A stretch of DNA of 64,000 bases, taken from assembly GCA_020697255.1 (NCBI GenBank), contig JAJFBE010000001.1, forward strand, positions 434,001-498,000. The letters are read 5' to 3'. Under the pieces are notes generated by a model. That model did no database searches. It saw nothing but the letters and a program-made list of their open reading frames with translations, and was not told the origin of the DNA. Both the position numbers and the translations under genes were made by a program. This DNA is from Burkholderiales bacterium (lineage in GTDB: Bacteria; Pseudomonadota; Gammaproteobacteria; Burkholderiales; UBA11063). Of this stretch, positions 45,491 through 54,529 are shown in pieces (the first letter of the stretch is position 1; each line of letters begins with the position of its first letter).

Positions 45491-46033
45491 TTAGTGTAAA
45501 TATATGTGAATACTTGGTAATACATACTCATCTAATTGCATGTATTGAGCCTTTTTACGAAAAATCGAGGTACGCTTATAAATAACATCTTTATTGGTAT
45601 AACCAAGACTAGCTATATAATTTCTTACAGTGTTATCACCAATATGATTTAAATATATCTGGTCTACCTTCATCCCCAAATCACGAATTACACCAGAATT
45701 CCGGGCAAACAGTATCTTGCCAATTGGTTTAGTATCCGCATTTTTTAATAAGTCAACAAAATATGGGCTGCCGGTTTTTGCCTGAGATATCGCAACTATA
45801 ACCGGAATATTACTCAAAGTTAGACTGACAATACGTTTATAGTCATCGCCAGCCATGCCTGAATTAAGGACAATCACCTGAAAATTATTATCCAAACTTT
45901 CTAACTGTTTTGTCATAGATGATTGGTTATATAAAAATTGATTAAACGTTTTAGGCGGCGGATTACTACTAGCACAAGAAATTAAGTAAGTTGTTAGAAT
46001 AATTAAAAAAAATTTATTAAATACTTTCAACAC
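45491..46033 (-). CDS. Small lipoprotein of unknown function
   Basis: No ATG fits. A GTG at 46033 or a TTG at 46030, 5 and 8 bases after GGAG, starts a lipoprotein signal (FNKFFLIILTTYLISCASS, lipobox LISC). About 180 residues. The mature part has FQVIVLNSGMAGDDYKRIVS, VIVAISQAK and 'GVIRDLGMKVDQIYLNHIG'; no known family recognised. It follows pnp, but a terminator lies between, so it likely has its own promoter. Confidence 0.6.
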   Translation of the reverse strand: MLKVFNKFFLIILTTYLISCASSNPPPKTFNQFLYNQSSMTKQLESLDNNFQVIVLNSGMAGDDYKRIVSLTLSNIPVIVAISQAKTGSPYFVDLLKNADTKPIGKILFARNSGVIRDLGMKVDQIYLNHIGDNTVRNYIASLGYTNKDVIYKRTSIFRKKAQYMQLDEYVLPSIHIYLH

Positions 46034-46177
46034 ATATACTCCGTAAAAGCGATCAATTAATAACAGTAAACCTAACAATAAATATCCATAATCGGCATGC
46101 AAAACCCGCAATGTATAAGTTAACCTAGAGAAAATAAAAGTGAGCAGAAAGAAGAACAAAAAGAGTAAAGTTAAAGA

Positions 46178-46208
46178 AACACCACACTACATAAATAGTG
46201 TGGTATTT
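46178..46208 (-). terminator. Terminator after pnp
   Basis: On the minus strand AAATACCACACTA, a short loop and TAGTGTGGTGTTT make a strong stem that starts about 20 bases after the pnp stop, followed by a T-rich stretch. Confidence 0.7.
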
Positions 46209-46230
46209 AATTTTATAAAATTTTAGATAC

Positions 46231-48399
46231 CTACTCTGCGTTAGCAACCATCTCATTAGTTGCCGCCTCAGGCTTGGCCGTTGGTGGCGGAACCGGGGCG
46301 ACCGCAGGTGCAGGTAAAGTAGCTTTTATTGATAAGCGCATACGTCCACGATCATCAAATTCTACTACCTTCACTTTTACTTCCTGTCCCTCTTGTAGAT
46401 ATTTTTTCACCTCATCAACTCTTTCATGAGCGATTTGGGAAACATGAACAAACCCTTCACGCCCGCCTAGAATGGATACCATAGCTCCCATATTCCTATC
46501 CAAAATACGAGTAACTTTACCATCATAAGTTTCGCCCAATTTAGCATCAACAACAATATTTTCTATTATTGAACGAGCCATATTGGCACCTTCTGGCTTA
46601 ACGCATGCAATCGTTACCAAACCTTCATCAGTAATATCAATTGTTGCACCAGTATCAGCAATAATTGATTTAATTACTGATCCACCCTTACCAATCACAT
46701 CCTTAATTTTCTCCGGATTAATTTGTAATGTATATAATCTTGGAACACGATCAGATAATACTTTAGGATAAGGAATTGCCTCTTTCATTAAGCCAATGAT
46801 ATGTAATCTACCTTCACGCGCTTGTTGTAGGGCAACATGCATAATCGGACGGGTAATCCCATCAATTTTAATATCCATTTGTAATGCAGTAACACCTTTA
46901 TCTGTCCCAGCAACTTTAAAGTCCATATCCCCTAAATGATCCTCATCACCCAGAATATCGGTTAAAACTGCAAATTTGTTACCATCTAGGATAAGACCCA
47001 TTGCAACACCGGCAACATGATCTTTTACCGGAACCCCGGCATCCATCATACATAAACAGCCGCCACAAACAGTTGCCATTGAAGAAGAACCATTTGATTC
47101 CAAAATCTCGGAAACTACCCGGATACTATACGGAAATAGTTCATTATTTGGCAATACCGCCTTTAATGCACGTTTGGCTAAGTTTCCATGGCCAATTTCA
47201 CGACGCTTTGGTGCGCCCATACGCCCTGCCTCACCAGTTGAGAATGGCGGGAAATTGTAATTTAACATAAAGCGTTCAGAATATGTTCCGGCAATTGCAT
47301 CTATTGTTTGTTCGTCCATTTTAGTACCTAAAGTTACCACCGCTAAAGCTTGGGTTTCACCACGTGTAAACAGCGTTGAACCATGTACTCTGGGTAGTAC
47401 ATTACTTTGGATATTTATCGGACGTACAGTTTTAGTATCACGACCATCAATACGCGGCTCACCACGTAAGATTTTTCCGCGCACAATTGATGCTTCTAGT
47501 TCTTTGAAATATGTATTTACTGTATTAACATGCATTGTATCACTCTCAGGAGTAACCACTGCAGCAGTAACCTTTGCTTTGATCTGATCAATTTGTGTAT
47601 AACGTAATTGTTTTTCACGTAAATTGTATGCCTGGTCTAATTCTGCTTCAGCAATCCCCTTTATTTGGTCAAATAAAGCAGTATTACGTACCGGTGGTGT
47701 CCAATCCCATACTACCGGATTTACTTCTCTTACAAATTCTTCAATTGCATTAACTACTATAGCAGACTGCTCATGACCAAACATTACAGCATTTAGCATA
47801 ATATCTTCAGGCAGCTCATCAGCTTCACTCTCAACCATTAATACAGCATGCTTGGTTCCGGCAACAACCAATTCAAGACGAGAGTTTTTCAATTCTTCAA
47901 TTGATGGGTTTAGAACAAACTCATCATTTATATAACCAACTTTTGCGGCGCCGACCGGACCGTTAAACGGAAGACCAGCTAATGATAAAGCTGCAGAAGC
48001 ACCAATTAATGCCGGGATATCCGGAGATACATCCGGGTTTAAAGAAATTACCTGTACAACTACGTGTACTTCATTATAAAAACCTTCCGGGAATAATGGG
48101 CGTACCGGACGGTCTATCAAACGGGCAATTAGCACTTCATGATCCCCTGGCCTGGTTTCACGTTTAAAATAGCCGCCAGGGATTTTACCTACTGCATAAT
48201 TCTTTTCAAAATAATCTACTGTTAATGGGAAAAAATCCTGGCCTTCCTTGATTTCTTTTTTAGCAACAACAGTTACCAATATTACCGTTTCCTCAACACT
48301 TACTAATACACTACTTGTTGCCTGACGCGCCATAACTCCGGTTTCCAGTGTTACTGTATGTTTCCCATATTGAAATGATTTTGTTTTTTTATTAAACAT
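46231..48399 (-). CDS. pnp: Polynucleotide phosphorylase
   Basis: 722 residues. Two RNase PH-like cores ([65 protein letters not shown]), a KH domain ([20 protein letters not shown]) and an S1 domain ([35 protein letters not shown]). It degrades mRNA 3'-5' with phosphate, often with RNase E. The tail is Ala/Pro-rich. It lies after rpsO as in E. coli, with a hairpin between them. Confidence 0.97.
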   Translation of the reverse strand: MFNKKTKSFQYGKHTVTLETGVMARQATSSVLVSVEETVILVTVVAKKEIKEGQDFFPLTVDYFEKNYAVGKIPGGYFKRETRPGDHEVLIARLIDRPVRPLFPEGFYNEVHVVVQVISLNPDVSPDIPALIGASAALSLAGLPFNGPVGAAKVGYINDEFVLNPSIEELKNSRLELVVAGTKHAVLMVESEADELPEDIMLNAVMFGHEQSAIVVNAIEEFVREVNPVVWDWTPPVRNTALFDQIKGIAEAELDQAYNLREKQLRYTQIDQIKAKVTAAVVTPESDTMHVNTVNTYFKELEASIVRGKILRGEPRIDGRDTKTVRPINIQSNVLPRVHGSTLFTRGETQALAVVTLGTKMDEQTIDAIAGTYSERFMLNYNFPPFSTGEAGRMGAPKRREIGHGNLAKRALKAVLPNNELFPYSIRVVSEILESNGSSSMATVCGGCLCMMDAGVPVKDHVAGVAMGLILDGNKFAVLTDILGDEDHLGDMDFKVAGTDKGVTALQMDIKIDGITRPIMHVALQQAREGRLHIIGLMKEAIPYPKVLSDRVPRLYTLQINPEKIKDVIGKGGSVIKSIIADTGATIDITDEGLVTIACVKPEGANMARSIIENIVVDAKLGETYDGKVTRILDRNMGAMVSILGGREGFVHVSQIAHERVDEVKKYLQEGQEVKVKVVEFDDRGRMRLSIKATLPAPAVAPVPPPTAKPEAATNEMVANAE

Positions 48400-48429
48400 T
48401 CGTTTTAATCCTTTTTATCTACTATCAAT

Positions 48430-48460
48430 AAAAAATGGTGGCTCTCCACCACCATTTTTT
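48430..48460 (-). terminator. Hairpin between rpsO and pnp
   Basis: On the minus strand AAAAAATGGTGG, a 7-base loop and CCACCATTTTTT form a perfect 12-bp stem that begins 1 base after the rpsO stop. By analogy with E. coli it could be a partial terminator or processing site. Confidence 0.85.
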
Positions 48461-48461
48461 C

Positions 48462-48731
48462 TTATTTACGTAATCCAAGTTCTTTTATCAGACCGGAGTA
48501 TTTTGCACTATCCGTACGTTTTAAATAGTCTAACAATCTTCTACGTTTTGAAACCAACTTCAATAAACCACGACGTGAGTGATGATCCTTTACATGAGTC
48601 TTAAAATGTTCAGTCAGATCATTTATCCTGGCAGTTAATAATGCTACTTGCACTTCACTCGAACCAGTGTCTTTATCTGCACGACCGTGTTGTTTAATGA
48701 TTTCAGCTTTTTGCGCTACTGTTATAGCCAT
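48462..48731 (-). CDS. rpsO: 30S ribosomal protein S15
   Basis: Start at the ATG of 48731, behind AAAGGA, giving the usual 89 residues. [49 protein letters not shown] and LLDYLKRTD are S15 hallmarks. It binds 16S rRNA early in 30S assembly. Confidence 0.97.
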   Translation of the reverse strand: MAITVAQKAEIIKQHGRADKDTGSSEVQVALLTARINDLTEHFKTHVKDHHSRRGLLKLVSKRRRLLDYLKRTDSAKYSGLIKELGLRK

Positions 48732-48783
48732 TTGTGTTTTTCCTTTAAATAAATCTATAGTCAAGTATTACCAAGTAACAGGA

Positions 48784-48801
48784 TATTACCTAATGGTAAT
48801 A
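48784..48801. promoter_or_regulatory. Small dyad upstream of rpsO
   Basis: TATTACC-TAAT-GGTAATA, with a further TATTACC 18-20 bases closer to rpsO. Could be an operator or part of the leader; no protein is known for it. Confidence 0.25.
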
Positions 48802-48923
48802 ACACATTCCTGAAACCTAGAAGAACTTCTTAAAATATGCAAAAATATCACTATTTATTACATAAGCCCTAATTATCTCATAAAAGGTGATTTTACGTTA
48901 ATTTATTTATTATGCCGCCTAAG

Positions 48924-49754
48924 TCAGGCTTTATGGAGGGATAAAATGGTATCTATTAACAACTTAAAATTTTCTTCCTGCTGCTGATCGTATCTTATAT
49001 TTAACTTAGATATTTGTATTAATTGGTCAATTGAACCAAAAACTATACTGTTTTGGAAATGTGACAGCATCTCAAGGTCATTAAAATCATTGCCAAAAAC
49101 AAATACATCTTCATTAGCATAACCGCCTACCAAGGGTAAAACCCCATCGTATTTATTACACCCCTTAACCACTATATCAAAATACCCATCATAACTATGA
49201 TGTTTAATGCCCAGGTTATTCTCTTTGGCATACTCACTAAACATATCATGATGCTTCATATCCAGCACCAAAATTTTGTAAATATCAGTGTCTAACATCT
49301 TTTTAATATCTTTTTCCCGGAAACGAGATATCTGGCTATCAATAAATCCCAGCACCTGGTCAGCTGTTGGCGGATGATAGTAATGTGAAATATTATCTAT
49401 TATAAACATGTCTTGGTACTTTAAACACAGCTCTACAATATCTGCGACACATTTTTGCGGTAAAGGCAAGCTTCTGAGAATTTCACCGCCGGAATTCATG
49501 GATAGTGAACCACTAAATAAAACAAGGCTATAATTATGCAAATGAGCCGGCATGACAGCTTTGAAATCACGGTATGAGCGACCTGTAGCAAAAATAACCT
49601 CATGGCCGTAATCGATAATTTTTTGTATAATGTCTTGATTAGCCTTACTTAGCATTATGCTGTTAAATACAATCGTGCCGTCCAAATCAAAAATAAAACA
49701 TTTTTTAGTTCCTGGGTTTATTGTTAGTTTTTGGGTAATTTCTTTTATATTCAT
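48924..49754 (-). CDS. HAD superfamily phosphatase, Cof type
   Basis: 276 residues. The nucleophile motif FIFDLDGTIVFNS is near the start, motif II is ATGRSYRDFK, and motifs III/IV are KYDGVLPLV and VFGNDFNDLEML, the Cof-like class IIB pattern with a cap domain in the middle. It should hydrolyse a small phosphorylated metabolite, such as a sugar phosphate or flavin nucleotide, in the cytoplasm. Substrate unknown. Confidence 0.87.
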   Translation of the reverse strand: MNIKEITQKLTINPGTKKCFIFDLDGTIVFNSIMLSKANQDIIQKIIDYGHEVIFATGRSYRDFKAVMPAHLHNYSLVLFSGSLSMNSGGEILRSLPLPQKCVADIVELCLKYQDMFIIDNISHYYHPPTADQVLGFIDSQISRFREKDIKKMLDTDIYKILVLDMKHHDMFSEYAKENNLGIKHHSYDGYFDIVVKGCNKYDGVLPLVGGYANEDVFVFGNDFNDLEMLSHFQNSIVFGSIDQLIQISKLNIRYDQQQEENFKLLIDTILSLHKA

Positions 49755-49829
49755 AACCTGCTTTTTATATTTAAGTTTTATATTTTTAATGTTTTTGTGG
49801 TTGCCCCAGTGGCCATACTTTTTGTGTGA

Positions 49830-51122
49830 TTAATGGTTGTTTTCTGTTTTATCTAAATTGTTTAAAAATTCCAGTCGGTCAACTACCCGTTTTTCTAAGC
49901 CCTGATTGGTTGGCTCGTAAAATTTTTCTTTTGCTATACCATCTGGCCAGTAATTTTCATTTGGCACATAATGTTCCGGGTAATCATGTGCATATTTATA
50001 TTCTTTGCCATATCCAAGCTCCGACATTAGCTTGGTTGGGGCATTACGTAAATGTATCGGTACTTCCTTGGAGCCGGTTTTTTCGACAAATTTGTGCACC
50101 TTTTTATAGGCCACGTAAGCAGCATTACTCTTAGGCGTTACAGCCAGATAAATAATAGCATTGGCAATTGCCAGTTCCCCTTCCGGGCTACCTAAACGCT
50201 CATAAGTCTGCAGGGCATTTAGAGCAATGGTGGCAGCATTGGTATCGGCTAAACCAATATCTTCCCAGGTCATTCGAAGTACCCGCCGTCCCAGGTATAA
50301 AGGATCAGCACCACTATCTATCATACGCATAAACCAGTACAGTGCCGCATCTGGATCAGAGCCGCGTACAGCTTTGTGTAGAGCTGATATCTGGTTATAA
50401 AACTCCTCACCACCCTTATCAAAGCGCTTTAACGAATTTGGCAGTATTTGCTTTAGCTCTTCACGCTTTATTAGCACTTTACCAGAATTGGCTATAGTTT
50501 CAATAATATTTAGTAAGCGCCTGGCATCCCCATCAGCTAAATCTAGTACCAATTCCCGGGCATCATCGGCCAATAAGTTAGTTGCGTTAGCTTTTTTTAT
50601 AGTATTTGAGATTGAATGTAAGGCAGTATCTAGTAATTTGCTCAAATCAGCTTTAGTAAGTGGATTTAATATATACACTTGCATTCGGGAGAGTAACGCA
50701 TTGTTTAATTCAAAGGACGGATTTTCGGTTGTAGCACCAATTAGAATAATTTTACCTTCTTCAAGATGATGCAGGAATGCATCCTGCTGTGCCTTATTAA
50801 ACCGATGGATTTCATCGATGAATAAAACCGTCTGTCGGTTAAGTAAACCAGAATAGTTTTTAGTAGCCAGCTCTAATGCTTCTTTTATCTCTTTAATACC
50901 ACTAAAAATTGCAGATAGTTTAATTACTTCACAATCCCACATGGCAGTTAGAATATTAGCAATAGTGGTCTTCCCCACCCCTGGCGGACCCCAAAGGATA
51001 ATTGATTGTGGCTTGCCATTGGCTAATATACTCAAAGGTTTATTCTCACCAATTAAGTGACTTTGGCCTACAACCTCATCCAAGGCCTTGGGACGTAAAA
51101 TTTCAGCTAATGGCTGGTACAT
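49830..51122 (-). CDS. rarA: Replication-associated recombination protein A (MgsA/WRNIP1 family)
   Basis: 430 residues, normal length. AAA+ core with Walker A ILWGPPGVGKTTIANIL, Walker B VLFIDEIHRFNKAQQDAFL, sensor TTENPSFELN, and the C-terminal tetramerisation/helical region (DPLYLGRRVLRMTWEDIGLAD, PTKLMSELGYGKEYKYAHD). RarA acts at stalled replication forks. The conserved N-terminus PLAEILRPKALDEVVGQ is complete. Confidence 0.95.
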   Translation of the reverse strand: MYQPLAEILRPKALDEVVGQSHLIGENKPLSILANGKPQSIILWGPPGVGKTTIANILTAMWDCEVIKLSAIFSGIKEIKEALELATKNYSGLLNRQTVLFIDEIHRFNKAQQDAFLHHLEEGKIILIGATTENPSFELNNALLSRMQVYILNPLTKADLSKLLDTALHSISNTIKKANATNLLADDARELVLDLADGDARRLLNIIETIANSGKVLIKREELKQILPNSLKRFDKGGEEFYNQISALHKAVRGSDPDAALYWFMRMIDSGADPLYLGRRVLRMTWEDIGLADTNAATIALNALQTYERLGSPEGELAIANAIIYLAVTPKSNAAYVAYKKVHKFVEKTGSKEVPIHLRNAPTKLMSELGYGKEYKYAHDYPEHYVPNENYWPDGIAKEKFYEPTNQGLEKRVVDRLEFLNNLDKTENNH

Positions 51123-51175
51123 ATAGATTTTTGATTTTTAAAATTAAGTTAATTAAGTTATTTTATCATAAATTA

Positions 51176-51204
51176 TTGACATTTTTTTCAAATTATTGTA
51201 TAGT
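51176..51204 (+). promoter_or_regulatory. Strong promoter of the first small secreted gene
   Basis: TTGACA-17-TATAGT. The same promoter is present before the second copy at 53498, followed in both by a nearly identical 85-base leader. Confidence 0.75.
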
Positions 51205-51290
51205 TCTATAGAAGTATAAGTTAGCAAGGTTAGTAAGCCAGTGATTTATATTGTTCAATTATAAATAACTTAAACCTTAGGGGTAATAAA

Positions 51291-51839
51291 ATGAAAACAA
51301 AGAAACAATTTAACTATTATACTTTAAGTATTTTTTCTATATTAATACTGTATTGTGGGATTGCTCAGGCGGTGCAGTGGAAAATGAGCTGTAGAAGAGT
51401 CGAACCTATGACACCTAAACCAGAAATGACAGTAATCACTGGAAATACAATAAGAAGCACGGATGATATAAAAAAAGTTGAGTTTAGCGCAAATAATAAT
51501 AGCCCCTCTAAAATTGTAAGAATGGAATTAACAGTACCAAGGCAAAGTTACAACCCGCACAATGAGTACCCAGAATATAAATATGATCAATTAGCTACAA
51601 TCATAGGCAAAATGAAAGATATACCTGATACTCACTGGGAAATTGAACGTATCAATGATCATAACGTAAATAAATATGCTGATAAACCCGAATACATTGA
51701 CGTAAGATTAAATTTATGGGGTGTACAATATTTCCACTTTGACAATACAACTACACCGGCAAAGAAAGTATTTAATAAAAATATAGGTGGCATATATCAA
51801 TGCGAATGGGTAGAGTGTAGTAGTTGCGGCATATCATAA
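51291..51839 (+). CDS. Small secreted cysteine-tailed protein, copy 1
   Basis: 182 residues. Signal peptide YYTLSIFSILILYCGIAQA with cleavage before VQW. The mature part begins QWKMSCRRVEP, has a conserved ITGNTIRSTDDIKKVEFSAN and IIGKMKDIPDTHWEI, and ends CEWVECSSCGIS. The paralog at 53613 is about half identical in the mature part and nearly identical in the signal peptide and leader. No family recognised. AGGGG ribosome binding site. Probably exported with disulfide bonds. Confidence 0.75.
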   Translation: MKTKKQFNYYTLSIFSILILYCGIAQAVQWKMSCRRVEPMTPKPEMTVITGNTIRSTDDIKKVEFSANNNSPSKIVRMELTVPRQSYNPHNEYPEYKYDQLATIIGKMKDIPDTHWEIERINDHNVNKYADKPEYIDVRLNLWGVQYFHFDNTTTPAKKVFNKNIGGIYQCEWVECSSCGIS

Positions 51840-51883
51840 TATTTTGCCCATCAGTCAGCATAACATATGGTTAAAACCTATTT

Positions 51884-51979
51884 CTACGAACAAGAAATTG
51901 GTGATACCCATATAATAAATTATAAAAATACGCTATTTATTGTAGGCGATTAAGTTAGGTTTATAAATCAGCTAATTAT
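51884..51979 (+). pseudogene. Remnant of the 3' end of a second AAA_14/DUF4143 ATPase gene
   Basis: These bases match 53284-53379, the last 23 codons and trailer of the intact ATPase gene (TACGAACAAGAAATTGGTGA and so on), with few changes. Everything upstream in that copy is gone. Confidence 0.85.
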
Positions 51980-51984
51980 TATCA

Positions 51985-52106
51985 TATCGTAAGTCAACAT
52001 AACATAAGATCTAGGCCAGTGTTTCTCAGAGTTTTGTTGCTAATTGCATAAGGTAGTACTTTATTGCCTGCAAAAATGCTTAGGCTGGTTTTAGCCCGGG
52101 TTAATT
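51985..52106 (-). pseudogene. Copied fragment of the recD 3' end
   Basis: These bases match 54525-54646, the last 40 or so codons of recD including the stop, at about 85-90% identity by eye. The copy has no upstream reading frame. Confidence 0.85.
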
Positions 52107-52124
52107 CGGAGATATTACTTATAT

Positions 52125-52177
52125 TTGCTTACTTAAACAATAATATGCTACAATTCCTAAGTTGAACTTAGGAATTG
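52125..52177 (+). promoter_or_regulatory. Promoter and perfect dyad controlling the ATPase gene
   Basis: TTGCTT-18-TACAAT is followed by a perfect palindrome (CAATTCCTAAGTT-G-AACTTAGGAATTG, 52151-52177) that overlaps the -10, the likely start site and the AGGA ribosome binding site. A site in this position would block transcription when bound. It recurs with one change at 54311-54337. Confidence 0.6.
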
Positions 52178-52183
52178 CATAAA

Positions 52184-53353
52184 ATGATATTTGCCCGCGA
52201 AATTACTAATGAATTGCTAAATGCAGCCAAAAGCTACCCCGTTGTTACTGTCATTGGCCCACGTCAATCGGGTAAAACAACATTAGTAAGAAACACTTTT
52301 CCAGACCTACAATATGTAAATTTAGAAGCTCCTGATATTAGGCAGTTTGCCCAAAATGACCCACGAGCTTTTTTAAGTAGATATACAACAAATGGAGTTA
52401 TTCTTGATGAAATCCAGCGCGTACCAGAATTACTCTCATATATACAGGTTATAGTCGATGAAACCAAGGTATTTGGTAAATTTATCCTAACAGGTAGCCA
52501 TCAGCTAATGTTACATCAGGCAATTACCCAGTCTCTGGCCGGACGTACTTCACTTTTAACCCTGCTACCAATGACAATAAGTGAATTAACAAATGCGCAG
52601 TTTAACTTGGATATAGACCAATATATGTTAAATGGCTGCTTTCCACGCATTTATGCAGATAATCTAACTCCAATTAAAACATATCGAAACTACTTTCAAA
52701 CATATATTGAACGAGACGTCAGACAAATGATAAATATTAAAGATATTAACTTATTTGAAAAATTTATCCGTATATGCGCCAGCAGAATAGGTCAGGTAAT
52801 TAATAAAGACGGTATGGCAAATGAATTAGGTATGTCTGCCGCTACAGTTACTCAATGGTTATCAATACTTAAAGCTTCGTTTGTCATATTTATGCTCCCT
52901 CCGTATTTTGAAAATTTTGGTAAACGCATGATTAAAGCATCAAAATTATATTTTACGGATACGGGCCTGGCTGCATATTTGTTAGGAATTGAGAACACAC
53001 AACAATTATCACGTGATCCTTTAAGGGGGTTTTTATTTGAAAATTTGGTAATCTTGGAACTAGTAAAAACAAGATTAAACATGGGGCTGGATACAGGGTT
53101 ATATTTTTATCGAGATAGTAATCAAAATGAAATTGATGTGATTTATAAAAGCGGGCACGAACTTCTGCCAATAGAAATTAAATCTGCACAAACTTTTGAT
53201 CCTACTTTTTTACGTGGACTGAATTTTTATCAAAATCTCACTAAAGATCGGGTTAGTAAAAAGTATTTAATATACTCCGGTAGTTACGAACAAGAAATTG
53301 GTGATACTCATATAATAAATTATAAAAATGCGCGATTTATTGTAGGCGGTTAA
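52184..53353 (+). CDS. AAA_14/DUF4143 ATPase
   Basis: Start at the ATG of 52184 behind AGGA; 389 residues. Walker A IGPRQSGKTTLVRN, Walker B GVILDEIQRVPEL, sensor ILTGSHQLML, then the DUF4143 part: DKDGMANELGMSA-type helix-turn-helix (MANELGMSAATVTQWLSIL), YFTDTGLAAYLLG, FENLVILELVKT and a PD-(D/E)xK-like NEIDVIYKSGHELLPIEIK. Such ATPases are common and poorly understood, often near accessory genes. The HTH and the operator-like dyad suggest autoregulation. It lies in a tandemly repeated unit. Confidence 0.88.
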   Translation: MIFAREITNELLNAAKSYPVVTVIGPRQSGKTTLVRNTFPDLQYVNLEAPDIRQFAQNDPRAFLSRYTTNGVILDEIQRVPELLSYIQVIVDETKVFGKFILTGSHQLMLHQAITQSLAGRTSLLTLLPMTISELTNAQFNLDIDQYMLNGCFPRIYADNLTPIKTYRNYFQTYIERDVRQMINIKDINLFEKFIRICASRIGQVINKDGMANELGMSAATVTQWLSILKASFVIFMLPPYFENFGKRMIKASKLYFTDTGLAAYLLGIENTQQLSRDPLRGFLFENLVILELVKTRLNMGLDTGLYFYRDSNQNEIDVIYKSGHELLPIEIKSAQTFDPTFLRGLNFYQNLTKDRVSKKYLIYSGSYEQEIGDTHIINYKNARFIVGG

Positions 53354-53497
53354 GTGAAGTTTATAAACCAGCTAATTATCTCTGGCCTTCAATCCAATAT
53401 AATCCTGTTCCTTAAGTCGAAAATTTATTGCTCTTACTCCTGCTATTAGAATCTTTGAGAATTTCTGCATAATGTTATCTAATTTTATCATAAATTA

Positions 53498-53526
53498 TTG
53501 ACATTTCTTTCAATTTATTGTATAGT
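53498..53526 (+). promoter_or_regulatory. Strong promoter of the second small secreted gene
   Basis: TTGACA-17-TATAGT, identical boxes to the promoter at 51176, with the same leader after it. Confidence 0.75.
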
Positions 53527-53612
53527 TTTATCAAAGTATAAATTAGCAAGGTTAGTAAGCCAGTGATTTATATTATTCATTTATAATAACATAAAACCTT
53601 AGGAGTAATAAA

Positions 53613-54161
53613 ATGAAAACAAAGAAACAATTTAACCGCTATACTTTAAGTATGCTTTCTATACTAATATTGTTTTGTGGGATTGCTCAAGCAGTCCAAT
53701 GGAAAACAATCTGTTACAAATCTATATCAAATGTATATGGTTCGGAGATAACAATAATCGTTGGAAATACAATAAGAAATAATGGTGATATAAAAAAAGT
53801 TGAATTTAGCTTAAACAATAATAGTCCCACTGAAATTGTAGCATTAGAACCTGACCCAAGTCTAACAGCAGGTCAAAATCATCATGATGATCCTACAGGA
53901 TATAAATATACTGGATTAAAAAAAATCGTAGGCAAAATGAAAGATATTTCTAACACGCATTGGGAGATGACATATAAGAGCTCTAGTGCACGTCGTGTTG
54001 ACTATTATGATGAAAGTTTAAGTGTATGGAAAGTAAATTATTTCAGCTATGGGGAAAAACTTACAGATAATGGGGCAAAGCCTAAAATTAAAGATCCGGA
54101 TATAAGTGGTTACTATCAGTGCCGAGCATGGGTACAATGCAGTAGTTGCAGCATATCATAA
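53613..54161 (+). CDS. Small secreted cysteine-tailed protein, copy 2
   Basis: 182 residues, the same length as copy 1. Signal peptide RYTLSMLSILILFCGIAQA, VQWKTICYK, then IVGNTIRNNGDIKKVEFSLN and IVGKMKDISNTHWEM, ending CRAWVQCSSCSIS. The central 60 residues differ strongly from copy 1 while both ends are kept. No family recognised. The divergence in the middle may point to different binding partners; that is inference. Confidence 0.75.
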   Translation: MKTKKQFNRYTLSMLSILILFCGIAQAVQWKTICYKSISNVYGSEITIIVGNTIRNNGDIKKVEFSLNNNSPTEIVALEPDPSLTAGQNHHDDPTGYKYTGLKKIVGKMKDISNTHWEMTYKSSSARRVDYYDESLSVWKVNYFSYGEKLTDNGAKPKIKDPDISGYYQCRAWVQCSSCSIS

Positions 54162-54186
54162 TATTTTACTATTGAGTTACTATGAA

Positions 54187-54226
54187 ATAAGACTAAGACC
54201 AGTATTTCTTAATATTTTGTTAATAA
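54187..54226 (-). pseudogene. Second, worn copy of the recD 3' end
   Basis: TAAGACTAAGACCAGTATTT and the following AATATTTTGTTAATAAT match the recD end at 54541 with several changes. It precedes the third ATPase remnant. Confidence 0.6.
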
Positions 54227-54343
54227 TGTTATTTTACGAGTCAGTTTAAATTTATATAAAATTTAGTTGAGATATTACGTATATTTGCTTACTTAAACAC
54301 TAATATGCAACAACTCCTAAGTTGAACTTAGGAATTGCATAAA

Positions 54344-54406
54344 ATGATAATTGCCCGCGAAATTGTCAATGAATTTTTATCAAAAACTCGGCAAAGATCG
54401 GGTTAG
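54344..54406 (+). pseudogene. Third ATPase copy with a large internal deletion
   Basis: The frame begins IIAREIVNEF like the intact ATPase, then jumps to LSKTRQRSG, which matches bases near 53228-53257, and stops. About 1 kb has been lost between. It keeps the promoter-like upstream region and the palindrome (54311-54337, one mismatch). Confidence 0.8.
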
Positions 54407-54529
54407 TAACACAAACAATATAATCATCATAATCAAGAATAAACATTTTTTGTTGTGGCCTACTTGGAATATCTCTTATATTATACCTTTTGGTATATAG
54501 GTGCAACTTTATTTTTATTATATCGTAAG

